The notes under the pieces were generated by a model. It worked only from the letters and a program-made list of their open reading frames with translations, ran no database searches and was not told where the DNA came from. The position numbers and the translations under genes are program-made. Shown here in pieces: positions 1-7,221 of a stretch of DNA of 14,283 bases (its first letter is position 1; every line of letters begins with the position of its first letter). Source of the stretch: an uncultured Ruminococcus sp. (lineage in GTDB: Bacteria > Bacillota_A > Clostridia > Oscillospirales > Ruminococcaceae). The stretch is from assembly GCA_902782875.1 (NCBI GenBank), contig CACZPE010000237.1, forward strand, positions 1 to 14,283. The letters run 5' to 3'.

Positions 1-78
1 CGCGGTGAGCTTGTCAAAGGCAAGACTACTATCAACGGAAAAGAGTATGAGTTTGACAAAAACGGTTATCTTAAATAA
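1..78 (+). CDS. C-terminal end of a protein with a cell-wall-binding-type repeat (partial)
   Basis: Only the last 25 codons and the TAA stop are in the window; the gene starts to the left. The visible residues end in INGKEYEFDKNGYLK. This matches the pattern of glucan/choline-binding-type cell-wall repeats (G..v.G...I.GK.Y.FD.NGY), which usually sit in tandem at the end of secreted or surface proteins. From this I infer an exported protein held at the cell wall by its C-terminal repeats. The catalytic or other N-terminal part is not visible, so no further function can be given. A strong intrinsic terminator starts 4 bases after the stop, so this is the last gene of its transcript. Confidence 0.6.
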   Translation, partial: RGELVKGKTTINGKEYEFDKNGYLK

Positions 79-82
79 GCTG

Positions 83-118
83 AAAACGGAGCAGTGCTTA
101 AACGGCTCCGTTTTTTTT
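83..118 (+). terminator. Intrinsic terminator
   Basis: The arms AAAACGGAGC (83-92) and GCTCCGTTTT (105-114) form a perfect 10-bp stem with a 12-nt loop. The right arm runs into eight T residues (111-118). It ends the transcript of the gene at the left edge and separates it from the TetR unit. Confidence 0.93.
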
Positions 119-129
119 CGGAAAGGGTC

Positions 130-158
130 TTCTCAAAAACGGTCAGTCGTGATATACT
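130..158 (+). promoter_or_regulatory. Promoter of the TetR-hydrolase unit
   Basis: The -10 box TATACT (153-158) is preceded by TGA (150-152), an extended -10. A weak -35, TTCTCA (130-135, 4 of 6 consensus matches), lies 17 bp upstream. The predicted start of transcription near 165 falls inside the palindrome at 163-179. Confidence 0.6.
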
Positions 159-162
159 ATAC

Positions 163-179
163 CTGACCAAAGCGGTCAG
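163..179. promoter_or_regulatory. Candidate TetR-family operator (palindrome)
   Basis: CTGACC (163-168) and GGTCAG (174-179) form a perfect inverted repeat around a 5-bp spacer (AAAGC). A third GGTCAG half-site sits at 141-146, between the -35 and -10 boxes. TetR-family dimers commonly bind such palindromes on their own promoters, so autorepression is the natural reading. This is inference from position and symmetry. Confidence 0.65.
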
Positions 180-216
180 TATACGATGCATCGATAAAAA
201 GAAAGAGGGAACAGCC

Positions 217-834
217 ATGAACGACAGCTTTTTTTCACTGCCCGAGGAAAAGAGAAATGCGATAATAAATGCAGGCTTTAGGGTATTCTCACAGAACAGC
301 TACAAGAAAAGCCCCATGAGCGAGATCGCATCCGAGGCGGATATAAGCAAATCACTGCTGTTCTATTATTTTAAGGACAAGAAGGAGCTTTATCTGTTTC
401 TGCTGCGATACGGCGCACAGCTCACACAGGAAGAGATGACAAGACAGGGCTGCTATGAGGAAGACAGCTTCTTTGAGGTGTTCCTCAGCGGACTGAGGGT
501 AAAGGTACAGCTGATGAAAAGCTATCCCGAGCTGTCGCTGTTTCTTATGAAGGCATACTATGAAAAGGAGCCGAAGCTGAGAAAGGACATAGATGCGCTG
601 ACAGGGGAATATTCGGGATATGAGACGCAGTCGGGGAGCCTGAAGCTGGACAGTGACAGATTTATAGAAGGGCTTGATCTTGAGATGATGTACAGGGATA
701 TATATCTTGCGTCGGAGGGGTACCTGTGGGAGAAGATGTGCAGCGGAAAGATAGATCCCGATGAAATAGAAAGAGACTATGTGCGCATGATAGAGTTCTG
801 GAAAAAGCTGTATCTTAAAAAGGGGGATGACTGA
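217..834 (+). CDS. TetR/AcrR-family transcriptional regulator
   Basis: A 205-aa protein, the usual length for a one-domain TetR regulator. Residues about 10-58 form the DNA-binding domain: EKRNAIINAGFRVFSQN, then the helix-turn-helix around MSEIASEADISKSLLFYYFKDK, whose F-YYF-K-K end is the family hallmark. The remaining roughly 150 residues are the helical ligand-binding and dimer domain, which is variable, so the ligand cannot be read. The frame is open back to 94, but the ATG at 217 is chosen because GAAAGAGGGA lies just upstream and the TetR domain starts there. The stop overlaps the start of the downstream hydrolase (TGATG), so the two are translationally coupled. A palindrome covers the promoter, pointing to autorepression. 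The likely role is sensing a small molecule and controlling itself and the hydrolase. Confidence 0.9.
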   Translation: MNDSFFSLPEEKRNAIINAGFRVFSQNSYKKSPMSEIASEADISKSLLFYYFKDKKELYLFLLRYGAQLTQEEMTRQGCYEEDSFFEVFLSGLRVKVQLMKSYPELSLFLMKAYYEKEPKLRKDIDALTGEYSGYETQSGSLKLDSDRFIEGLDLEMMYRDIYLASEGYLWEKMCSGKIDPDEIERDYVRMIEFWKKLYLKKGDD

Positions 835-1631
835 TGTACGGTGCGCGGAATATGACGGTGAAGATACCGTCGGGGGCAGAGATGTATTATGCGGTATTCG
901 GCAGAGGGGAAAGGACTATGGTCATGGTACCGGGGCTTAATATAATCGATATGACGGGTACTGCGGGGAATCTTGCCTATTTCTACAGAAAATTTGCAAA
1001 GGACTTCACGGTGTATGTCTTTGACAGGCGCAAGGGACGGGATGAGGGCTGCACGATAGCATCCATGGCGGATGATCTGGCAGCGGCTATGACTGAGCTC
1101 GGCATTGAGGATGCATATGTCCTGGGGGTATCGCAGGGCGGCATGATAGCACAGTATCTGGCGGTGTATCATCCGGGACTTGTGAAGAAGCTGGTCCTGG
1201 GTGTGACTGCCGCAAGGACAAATCCCGTGATGACAGAGGCTGTGGGCACATGGACGGATATGGCGGAAAAGGGGGATATCCGCGGTGTTATCACAGGCAG
1301 CTATGAAAAGATGTATACCGACAAACAGATGAAGACATACCGCCTGATACTGCCTGTTATGATGAGGTTTGTGAAGACCATGAGCGCGGAACGCTTTGCC
1401 GATCACGCAAGGGCGATATATTCGGTGGATATCTATGACAGCCTTGACAGGATAAAATGCCCTGTGCTGGTGCTCGGTGCGGGAAAGGACAGGATCACCA
1501 CTCCCGAAGGGGCAAGGGAAATAGCGGACAAGATAGGCTGCGAGTGCCGTATATTCCCCGATGAAGGGCATGCGGCATATCTTTCAAAGGAATTCAACGA
1601 TATGGTCGGTGAGTTTTTCATGAAAGGATGA
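834..1631 (+). CDS. Alpha/beta hydrolase-fold protein
   Basis: A 265-aa protein of normal length for a single alpha/beta hydrolase domain. The likely catalytic triad is visible: Ser100 in the nucleophile elbow GVSQGG, Asp219 in GAGKDRITTP, and His246 in PDEGHAAY. The oxyanion-loop region is VPGLN near residue 32. No signal peptide or membrane segment is seen, so it should be cytoplasmic. The family includes esterases, lipases, C-C hydrolases and haloperoxidase-like enzymes; the substrate cannot be read from sequence. The start overlaps the TetR stop by one base and has AGGGGG 7 bases upstream. Co-regulation with the TetR gene suggests the enzyme acts on, or detoxifies, a compound related to the regulator's ligand. 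This is inference. Confidence 0.88.
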   Translation: MYGARNMTVKIPSGAEMYYAVFGRGERTMVMVPGLNIIDMTGTAGNLAYFYRKFAKDFTVYVFDRRKGRDEGCTIASMADDLAAAMTELGIEDAYVLGVSQGGMIAQYLAVYHPGLVKKLVLGVTAARTNPVMTEAVGTWTDMAEKGDIRGVITGSYEKMYTDKQMKTYRLILPVMMRFVKTMSAERFADHARAIYSVDIYDSLDRIKCPVLVLGAGKDRITTPEGAREIADKIGCECRIFPDEGHAAYLSKEFNDMVGEFFMKG

Positions 1632-1694
1632 TATGTACCTGATCTATAAGCGGGACTGCTGCAGGCGCTTTGTCTGTAAATTTATATAAAAATA

Positions 1695-1723
1695 TTGCAA
1701 CCTGCCGTATTTTGTGCTACAAT
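1695..1723 (+). promoter_or_regulatory. Promoter of the rimO-pgsA operon
   Basis: The -35 TTGCAA (1695-1700) and -10 TACAAT (1718-1723) are separated by 17 bp, with TGC just before the -10 (extended -10). It lies 67 bases before the rimO start and would also serve pgsA and perhaps the genes after it. Confidence 0.75.
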
Positions 1724-1733
1724 AATAATGTAT

Positions 1734-1763
1734 GCGCAGATTACGGCATTATGGTATCTGCGC
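1734..1763 (+). other. Hairpin in the rimO 5' untranslated region
   Basis: GCGCAGAT (1734-1741) and ATCTGCGC (1756-1763) form a perfect 8-bp stem with a 14-nt loop just after the predicted transcription start. It ends 15 bases before the ribosome binding site CGGAGGT. No T-run follows, so it is not a terminator; it may stabilise the 5' end of the mRNA. Confidence 0.5.
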
Positions 1764-1789
1764 GGGAATAACTTTCACGGAGGTATAAT

Positions 1790-3118
1790 ATGCCTGTCAG
1801 GGTAGGAATGGTCTCTCTCGGATGCGCCAAAAATCAGGTCGATGCCGAGAGAATGTTATATAAGATACAGAAGGACGGCTATCAGCTCGTGAGTGATGCT
1901 GCACTGTCGGATGTCGTCATCATAAATACCTGCGGATTCATACAGTCTGCAAAGGAAGAAGCGATAGAGACTATACTCGAATTCGCCGAGCTGAAAAAGG
2001 AAGGCAGGATAAAGCGCATAATCGTCACGGGATGTCTTGCGCAGCGTTACAAGGATGAGCTCATGGACGAGATCCCCGAAGCTGATGCGGCTGTAGGTAT
2101 CGGCAGCAATGACAGGATATGCGAGATAATAAAGGAAGTCATGGACGGGGAGAAGGTATCCGCCTACGGTTCAAAGCTCGACCTGCCGCTCACGGGCGGA
2201 CGTGTGCAGACCACACTGCCCTACTACTCATATCTCAAAATAGCCGAGGGCTGCTCAAACTGCTGCTCTTTCTGCGCTATACCGATGATAAGAGGAAAAT
2301 TCCGCAGCGTGCCGATGGAGGAGCTTGTCTGTGAGGCAGAGCAGCTTGCGGCAAACGGAGTGACCGAGCTTGCAGTTATAGCACAGGATTCCACACAGTA
2401 CGGCACGGATATATACGGTGAGCAGAAGCTCCCCGAGCTTCTCAGAAAGCTCTGCAGGATAGACGGGCTCAAGTGGATAAGAGTGCTCTACTGCTACCCC
2501 GAGAGGATAACCGATGAGCTTCTCGATGTTATCGCAGAAGAGGAAAAGATGGTAAAATACATCGAGATGCCGATACAGCATATCAGCGACAGCGTGCTTA
2601 AGAATATGCGCCGCACTACAACGGGCGATGATATAAGAGCTGTCATAAAGCATATACGCGAGCGCATCCCGGGTGTGATACTGCGCACCACACTGCTTGT
2701 GGGATTCCCCGGTGAGACACAAGAGGATTTTGAAGCGCTGTCGGAATTCGTGCAGGAAACGAGATTTGACCGCCTCGGATGTTTTGCGTATTCCCCCGAG
2801 GAGGGTACGCCCGCCGCAAAGATGGATGATCAGGTGGAGGATGATGTAAAGGAGCACCGCGCAGAGCTTATCATGGAGCAGCAGGCGGTGATCATGGCTG
2901 AGAACAACGAGAAGTATATCGGACAGACTCTCGAGGTCATAACCGAGGGCTTTGACCGCTACGGAGAGTGCTATTTCGGCCGCAGCGCAATGGATGCCCC
3001 CGAGATAGACGGCAAGATATTCTTCACATCTCCCGATAAGAAGCCCGCGATGGGTACATATGTGAATGTAAGGATATCCGATGTGATGGATTATGATCTG
3101 ATAGGAGATGTAGTATGA
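1790..3118 (+). CDS. rimO: Ribosomal protein uS12 methylthiotransferase RimO
   Basis: A 442-aa radical SAM enzyme, full length for RimO. The family adds a methylthio group to the conserved Asp of ribosomal protein S12. The N-terminal UPF0004 domain carries three cluster cysteines: Cys12 (SLGCAKN), Cys48 (NTCGF) and Cys82 (TGCLAQR). The radical SAM cluster is Cys155, Cys159 and Cys162 (GCSNCCSFCAIP). A C-terminal TRAM domain covers about 375-442. The SLGCAKNQVD start and the FCAIP..RG motif favour RimO over the tRNA enzyme MiaB. The start has CGGAGGT upstream and a good promoter. The gene overlaps pgsA by 4 bases (ATGA). The rimO-pgsA order is common in Firmicutes and supports the call. Confidence 0.96.
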   Translation: MPVRVGMVSLGCAKNQVDAERMLYKIQKDGYQLVSDAALSDVVIINTCGFIQSAKEEAIETILEFAELKKEGRIKRIIVTGCLAQRYKDELMDEIPEADAAVGIGSNDRICEIIKEVMDGEKVSAYGSKLDLPLTGGRVQTTLPYYSYLKIAEGCSNCCSFCAIPMIRGKFRSVPMEELVCEAEQLAANGVTELAVIAQDSTQYGTDIYGEQKLPELLRKLCRIDGLKWIRVLYCYPERITDELLDVIAEEEKMVKYIEMPIQHISDSVLKNMRRTTTGDDIRAVIKHIRERIPGVILRTTLLVGFPGETQEDFEALSEFVQETRFDRLGCFAYSPEEGTPAAKMDDQVEDDVKEHRAELIMEQQAVIMAENNEKYIGQTLEVITEGFDRYGECYFGRSAMDAPEIDGKIFFTSPDKKPAMGTYVNVRISDVMDYDLIGDVV

Positions 3119-3666
3119 ATCTGCCCAACAAACTCACGGTACTCAGAATGATACTTGTACCGTTCTTTATATTCTTCATGCTGACAGATATAGTGCCGGC
3201 ATCAAAGCTCATAGCGCTTATAGTATTTGCGGCAGCATCCATAACGGATGCACTTGACGGACATATTGCCAGGAGCAGGGGACTGGTCACCACATTCGGC
3301 AAGTTCCTCGATCCGCTGGCGGACAAGATACTTGTTATATCCGCGCTGGTGTGCTTTATACAGCTCGGACTCTGCGGCGCGGTGCCCGTGCTTATCATCA
3401 TCGCAAGAGAATTCATGGTATCGGGACTTCGTCTTGTCACCGCCGACAAGGGCGTGGTGGTACCCGCGAATATATGGGGAAAGCTTAAGACCGCCTTCAC
3501 TATGACTGCGATAGTATTCATACTTTTTATCAGCGCGTTCGGGATAACCGGCACATGGACGGATATTGCCCGTCAGGTGCTGATATGGACATCAGCGGTG
3601 CTGACGATGATATCCGGCTGGACATATCTCAATACATACAAGGACTATATAAACAGCGACAAATAA
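3115..3666 (+). CDS. pgsA: CDP-diacylglycerol-glycerol-3-phosphate 3-phosphatidyltransferase
   Basis: A 183-aa integral membrane enzyme of normal length. It makes phosphatidylglycerol phosphate from CDP-diacylglycerol and sn-glycerol 3-phosphate, the committed step to phosphatidylglycerol and cardiolipin. The full CDP-alcohol phosphatidyltransferase signature is present: Asp45, Asp48-Gly49, Ala52-Arg53, Gly62, Asp66 and Asp70. The N-terminal MNLPNKLTVLR is typical of PgsA. Several hydrophobic segments follow (roughly 13-23, 31-43, 73-100, 127-145, 153-170). The start overlaps the rimO stop, with AGGAG a few bases upstream inside rimO, so it is translationally coupled to rimO. The generic CDP-alcohol family is certain; the glycerol phosphate substrate is inferred from the N-terminus and the rimO neighbour. 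Confidence 0.94.
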   Translation: MNLPNKLTVLRMILVPFFIFFMLTDIVPASKLIALIVFAAASITDALDGHIARSRGLVTTFGKFLDPLADKILVISALVCFIQLGLCGAVPVLIIIAREFMVSGLRLVTADKGVVVPANIWGKLKTAFTMTAIVFILFISAFGITGTWTDIARQVLIWTSAVLTMISGWTYLNTYKDYINSDK

Positions 3667-3682
3667 ACAGGGGGGTATTGAT

Positions 3683-4654
3683 ATGAAACAGAAAAATCTG
3701 CAGGATTATGAAAAGGAAAGCGCCAGAAGCGGACTTATCATAGGTCTGGTATTTATAGTATTCGGTGCGCTCATGGGTTATTTCGTAGGCAAGGACACCA
3801 GTGTTGTATCGGGTATCGTTGTATTTATCATCATGGGCGGCGTTGGTGCGTTCATAATGTTTTTCAAGAAGATAGAGCGCTATTTCAGGGCGAAGAACAG
3901 CGACCCCAATTCCGCTGGATATGCGCATAAGCAGAAAAGTCTCGGCAAACAGCGCGAGAATATATACAGAAGTTCAAGGAACCACAAATCCCTGCACGAT
4001 GAGACAAATCTCAGATATATGACCATAGCAGGCGTGGTGCTCGGCATTATGGTGCTTATAAATCTGGTAATGCTGTTTGTGTTCAGCTCCTACTCAATAC
4101 TGATGATAGTGCTGCTTGTATGCGCGATAGCCTTCTTTATCTATACCCTTACAGGAAAGGAATACAAGAACGCCCTTACCGCCTTTGCAAGATACGGCTG
4201 CGATGAAAAGCAGGCGGAGGAGATATACAAGGATATGTATCTCTACCGCAGTGCCGGCGGAGATATGATCGCACTGGGCGAAAGATTCCTTATGCTCAAG
4301 TCCGTCAATAACCTTATACCCACTACCAGAGTGGTATGGGTATTCCCGAGACTGCAGTGGGTGTATAACTACACAAACGGTATATACACGGGCAGATCGA
4401 ACAAGTTCAGCATCACATTCTGTCTGTCAAACGGCGAGTTTTTCAATGCAGTTGTTGACGAAGCGGCCATACCCCTGATAATCGATGATATGCAGAAGCT
4501 TCGCCCCGGTGTGGTATGCGGCTTTACAGAGGAGATATCTGATCTCTACGGACAGAACCCCTCTGCCTTTGAGGAGGCGGAGAAGAATATACCCGCAGAT
4601 CCGTGCGCAATGCTCGCACCCTCAGAGGATGAGGAGCCTCCGAAAAGAAGATGA
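3683..4654 (+). CDS. Four-helix membrane protein of unknown function
   Basis: A 323-aa protein that I do not assign with confidence. Two pairs of transmembrane helices are clear: about 17-36 and 41-61, then 113-134 and 138-156. A basic loop of about 50 residues (62-111) lies between the pairs, rich in Lys, Arg, Ser and Asn. A soluble domain follows (about 160-290), containing a Trp/Tyr-rich stretch near VVWVFPRLQWVYNY and NGEFFNAVV, like a small beta-rich PH-like or DUF6709-type domain; that resemblance is from memory and weak. The tail is acidic then basic (EDEEPPKRR). GGGGGG stands 7 bases before the ATG. The stop overlaps the start of the CorA-type gene by 4 bases, so the two are coupled and may act together at the membrane. 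Confidence 0.8.
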   Translation: MKQKNLQDYEKESARSGLIIGLVFIVFGALMGYFVGKDTSVVSGIVVFIIMGGVGAFIMFFKKIERYFRAKNSDPNSAGYAHKQKSLGKQRENIYRSSRNHKSLHDETNLRYMTIAGVVLGIMVLINLVMLFVFSSYSILMIVLLVCAIAFFIYTLTGKEYKNALTAFARYGCDEKQAEEIYKDMYLYRSAGGDMIALGERFLMLKSVNNLIPTTRVVWVFPRLQWVYNYTNGIYTGRSNKFSITFCLSNGEFFNAVVDEAAIPLIIDDMQKLRPGVVCGFTEEISDLYGQNPSAFEEAEKNIPADPCAMLAPSEDEEPPKRR

Positions 4655-5565
4655 TATACTGGATAAAGGATACCCTCACAGAGGAAAAGGTTCTTCCCAA
4701 CGATAAGAAGACACAGTACGTCGCGATACTTACGCCCGAGGAATGGTGTGAGAAGAACAGCGGCTTTGATATGGGAATAGAGCTTGATATAGACATATCC
4801 GACATACACGGCACGAGAGCGGATGTGAACTTTGACTCGCTGACGGGATCATTCTCTATACCGCACCGTGATGATATAGCCGCACCGGATATAAAATTCG
4901 CCTTTGCCCTTGATGAAAAGGGGATAGTGTTTATAGACGGTACGGGCGAAGCAGCCAGGATGTGTGCGGAGATACAGCGCATCAAGCGCTGGAAGAAGCC
5001 GAGCCTTGAAAGATTCATATACGATTTCATCGAGCTTATCATACACGCCGATCAGAAGATACTTGAACGCTATGAGCAGGAGCTTGACCACATAGAGGAC
5101 GAGATAATGACGGCGGCTTCTGATGAGTACCCGATGCGTATAAACGATATACGCAGCGATGTGCGCGATCTGCGTGTACACTACGAGCAGCTGACCGACC
5201 TTGCGCAGGAGCTGGAGGAGAATGAGAACAACTTCTTCAAGGCGAATAATCTGCGTTATTTCCACCTGGTTATACAGCGCATAGCATCGCTTCATGATAT
5301 GGCGGTATCGCTGCGCGACTATTCCATACAGGTAAGAGATCTTTATCAGTCAAGGCTCGATGTCAGACAGAACCGCATAATGACCGTGCTTACGGTCGTG
5401 ACGACGGTATTCACGCCGCTTACGGTTATAGCAGGCTGGTATGGAATGAACTTTGTATATATGCCCGAGCTGTCGTCTAAATACGGCTATCCTGCCGTGA
5501 TAATACTGAGCATACTTATAGTTGTGGTGAGCCTTGTTTTCTTCAAGAAGAAAAAGTGGCTCTGA
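4651..5565 (+). CDS. corA: CorA-family divalent metal ion transporter
   Basis: A 304-aa protein, typical for CorA. The family forms pentameric channels carrying Mg2+, or Co2+, Ni2+ or Zn2+ in some branches. The N-terminal cytoplasmic domain (about 1-240) is mixed alpha/beta, then long charged helices around 120-240 that would form the funnel. The first membrane helix (about 243-264) ends in the GMN signature at 265-267 (WYGMNF), followed by MPEL in the external loop. The second helix is about 279-298, and the protein ends in the positively charged KKKKWL. The start overlaps the upstream membrane-protein stop (ATGA), with only a weak ribosome site, so coupling is likely. Metal preference cannot be read; Mg2+ is the default expectation. 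Confidence 0.93.
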   Translation: MIYWIKDTLTEEKVLPNDKKTQYVAILTPEEWCEKNSGFDMGIELDIDISDIHGTRADVNFDSLTGSFSIPHRDDIAAPDIKFAFALDEKGIVFIDGTGEAARMCAEIQRIKRWKKPSLERFIYDFIELIIHADQKILERYEQELDHIEDEIMTAASDEYPMRINDIRSDVRDLRVHYEQLTDLAQELEENENNFFKANNLRYFHLVIQRIASLHDMAVSLRDYSIQVRDLYQSRLDVRQNRIMTVLTVVTTVFTPLTVIAGWYGMNFVYMPELSSKYGYPAVIILSILIVVVSLVFFKKKKWL

Positions 5566-5606
5566 AAAACGTATACACCTCATAATATAACAAAGGACGT
5601 ATAAAT

Positions 5607-7133
5607 ATGTTCTCAAAGATAAACACGATAGGGCTTTTCGGGCTCAACGCCTTTCCTGTGGATGTCGAAACGGAGATAAGCAGGGGCGCGCCCTGTTTTG
5701 ATATAGTAGGCCTTGCGGACACCGCCGTAAAGGAGAGCCGTGAAAGGATACAGGCGGCCTTCCGTGCTTCGGGAGAGCAGTTCCCCATCGCAAGGGTGAT
5801 AGTCAATCTTGCACCTGCGGATACCAAAAAGGCGGGAAGCATGTTTGACCTTGCGATATTCATGGCGGTGATGAAATGTCAGGGGCTCATCAATGAGGAT
5901 ATGAGCGACTGCGTATTCATCGGTGAGGTGTCTCTCAACGGTGATATAAGAGGCATCGCAGGTGTGCTGCCTATGGTGCTCTGCGCTAAGAAGGAGGGCT
6001 TCGGACGTGTGTTCGTTCCTGCGGAGAATGCATATGAGGCAAGCGTCGTTGCGGGCGTGAAGGTGTACGGAGCAGCGAACGTAAAGGACGTCATAAGCCA
6101 TCTCAGGGATGAAGTGAAAATAGAGCCGCAGAAGGAATATGTACCCAAGGCTGCGGAATATTTCGAGAGCATAGACTATGCGGATGTAAAGGGACAGAGC
6201 CTTGCCAAGAAGGCACTCGAATACGCGGCGGCAGGCGGACATAACCTGCTTATGATAGGCACTCCCGGCAGCGGCAAGAGCATGCTTGCAAAGCGTCTGC
6301 CGACGATACTTCCCGCGATGACCTTTGAGGAATCGATAGAAACCACGAATATACATTCCGTCAGCGGATTTGTCAACAAGGAAAATCCGCTGGTGGTGAA
6401 AAGGCCGTTCTTCTCTCCGCATCATACAGTCTCGGGAGCGGGGCTCTGCGGCGGAGGAAGCGTGCCCAAGCCCGGTCAGATAAGTCTGTCGCATAACGGC
6501 GTACTGTTTCTTGACGAGCTGCCTGAGTTTGCAAGACCTACCCTTGAGATGCTAAGACAGCCGCTTGAGGACAGACAGGTGACCATATCAAGGGCATCGG
6601 GCACGGTGACATATCCCTGCAGCTTTATGTTAGTAGCGGCGATGAATCCCTGCCCCTGCGGATATATGGGGCATCCTACGAAGAAATGCATATGCTCGCC
6701 CAATCAGGCCCGGGCCTATCTTAACCGTATATCCGGGCCGCTGCTCGACCGCTTTGATATCCATGTTGAGGTGGCTCCCGTCGATTTCAAGTCGCTCTCA
6801 TCTGCCAAGAAGGAGGAAAGCTCCGCTGCGATAAGAGAGCGCGTACAGGCGGCAAGGGAGATACAGAGGGAGCGTTTTAAAGGCACGGATATCACCTGCA
6901 ACGCGCGTATAACCTCGGAGATATTCCATGAGGTATGCCCCGTGACCAAGGAGGGCACCGCGATGCTCGAGCAGGTATTTGACCGCATGGGTCTGTCCGC
7001 AAGGGCATATGACAGGATAGTGAAGGTGGCAAGGACCGTTGCCGATATGGAAGGCAGCGAAATGATAGACAAGAGCCATATCGCAAGGGCGGTACAGTTC
7101 AGGACGCTTGACCGTAAGTACTGGACGAGCTGA
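5607..7133 (+). CDS. comM: ComM/YifB-family Mg-chelatase-like AAA+ ATPase
   Basis: A 508-aa protein, full length for the ComM/YifB family. In naturally competent Gram-negatives ComM is a hexameric helicase that promotes branch migration in recombination; its job in this lineage is untested. The N-terminal Lon-like (ChlI) fold covers about 1-165, including the family stretch FDIVGLADTAVKESRER. Walker A is GTPGSGKS at 218-225 and Walker B is VLFLDEL at 299-305. A cysteine-rich NPCPCGY...KCICS insert lies near residues 349-366, and the C-terminal Mg-chelatase domain follows. The start has AAAGGAC upstream and lies 41 bases after the CorA gene. The usual partner dprA is not visible next to it. 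Confidence 0.93.
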   Translation: MFSKINTIGLFGLNAFPVDVETEISRGAPCFDIVGLADTAVKESRERIQAAFRASGEQFPIARVIVNLAPADTKKAGSMFDLAIFMAVMKCQGLINEDMSDCVFIGEVSLNGDIRGIAGVLPMVLCAKKEGFGRVFVPAENAYEASVVAGVKVYGAANVKDVISHLRDEVKIEPQKEYVPKAAEYFESIDYADVKGQSLAKKALEYAAAGGHNLLMIGTPGSGKSMLAKRLPTILPAMTFEESIETTNIHSVSGFVNKENPLVVKRPFFSPHHTVSGAGLCGGGSVPKPGQISLSHNGVLFLDELPEFARPTLEMLRQPLEDRQVTISRASGTVTYPCSFMLVAAMNPCPCGYMGHPTKKCICSPNQARAYLNRISGPLLDRFDIHVEVAPVDFKSLSSAKKEESSAAIRERVQAAREIQRERFKGTDITCNARITSEIFHEVCPVTKEGTAMLEQVFDRMGLSARAYDRIVKVARTVADMEGSEMIDKSHIARAVQFRTLDRKYWTS

Positions 7134-7134
7134 A

Positions 7135-7166
7135 ATAGTGAAGAGCGAATAATGAATAGTGAATAG
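7135..7166. repeat. Degenerate heptamer tandem repeat
   Basis: Four and a half copies of a 7-bp unit start right after the comM stop: ATAGTGA (7135), AGAGCGA (7142), ATAATGA (7149), ATAGTGA (7156), then ATAG. The rest of the 88-bp gap (7167-7221) is AT-rich, with no promoter or terminator that I can defend. Confidence 0.8.
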
Positions 7167-7221
7167 TTTATGATGTTACTAAATCGTGTACCCTAATCCC
7201 TTAACAGAAGGAACAATAAAA

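Noticed and set aside
94..216. In-frame N-terminal extension of the TetR gene from an ATG at 94
   Set aside because: That ATG lies inside the terminator and before the promoter and operator; the ATG at 217 has a ribosome site and starts the TetR domain.
777..1571. Long minus-strand open frame opposite the hydrolase gene
   Set aside because: No ribosome site, cysteine- and histidine-rich translation typical of an antisense shadow, and the plus-strand gene has an intact catalytic triad.
1648..1670. Possible terminator after the hydrolase (AAGCG...CGCTT)
   Set aside because: Only a 5-bp stem with a 13-nt loop and no real T-run; too weak to call.
5613..6494. Long minus-strand open frame opposite comM
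   Set aside because: The plus-strand frame encodes a complete ComM with Walker motifs; the antisense product has no recognisable domain or start signal.
7186..7221. GTG start 12 codons upstream of the U32-like gene
   Set aside because: No ribosome site before the GTG, whereas AGAAGGA precedes the ATG at 7222.
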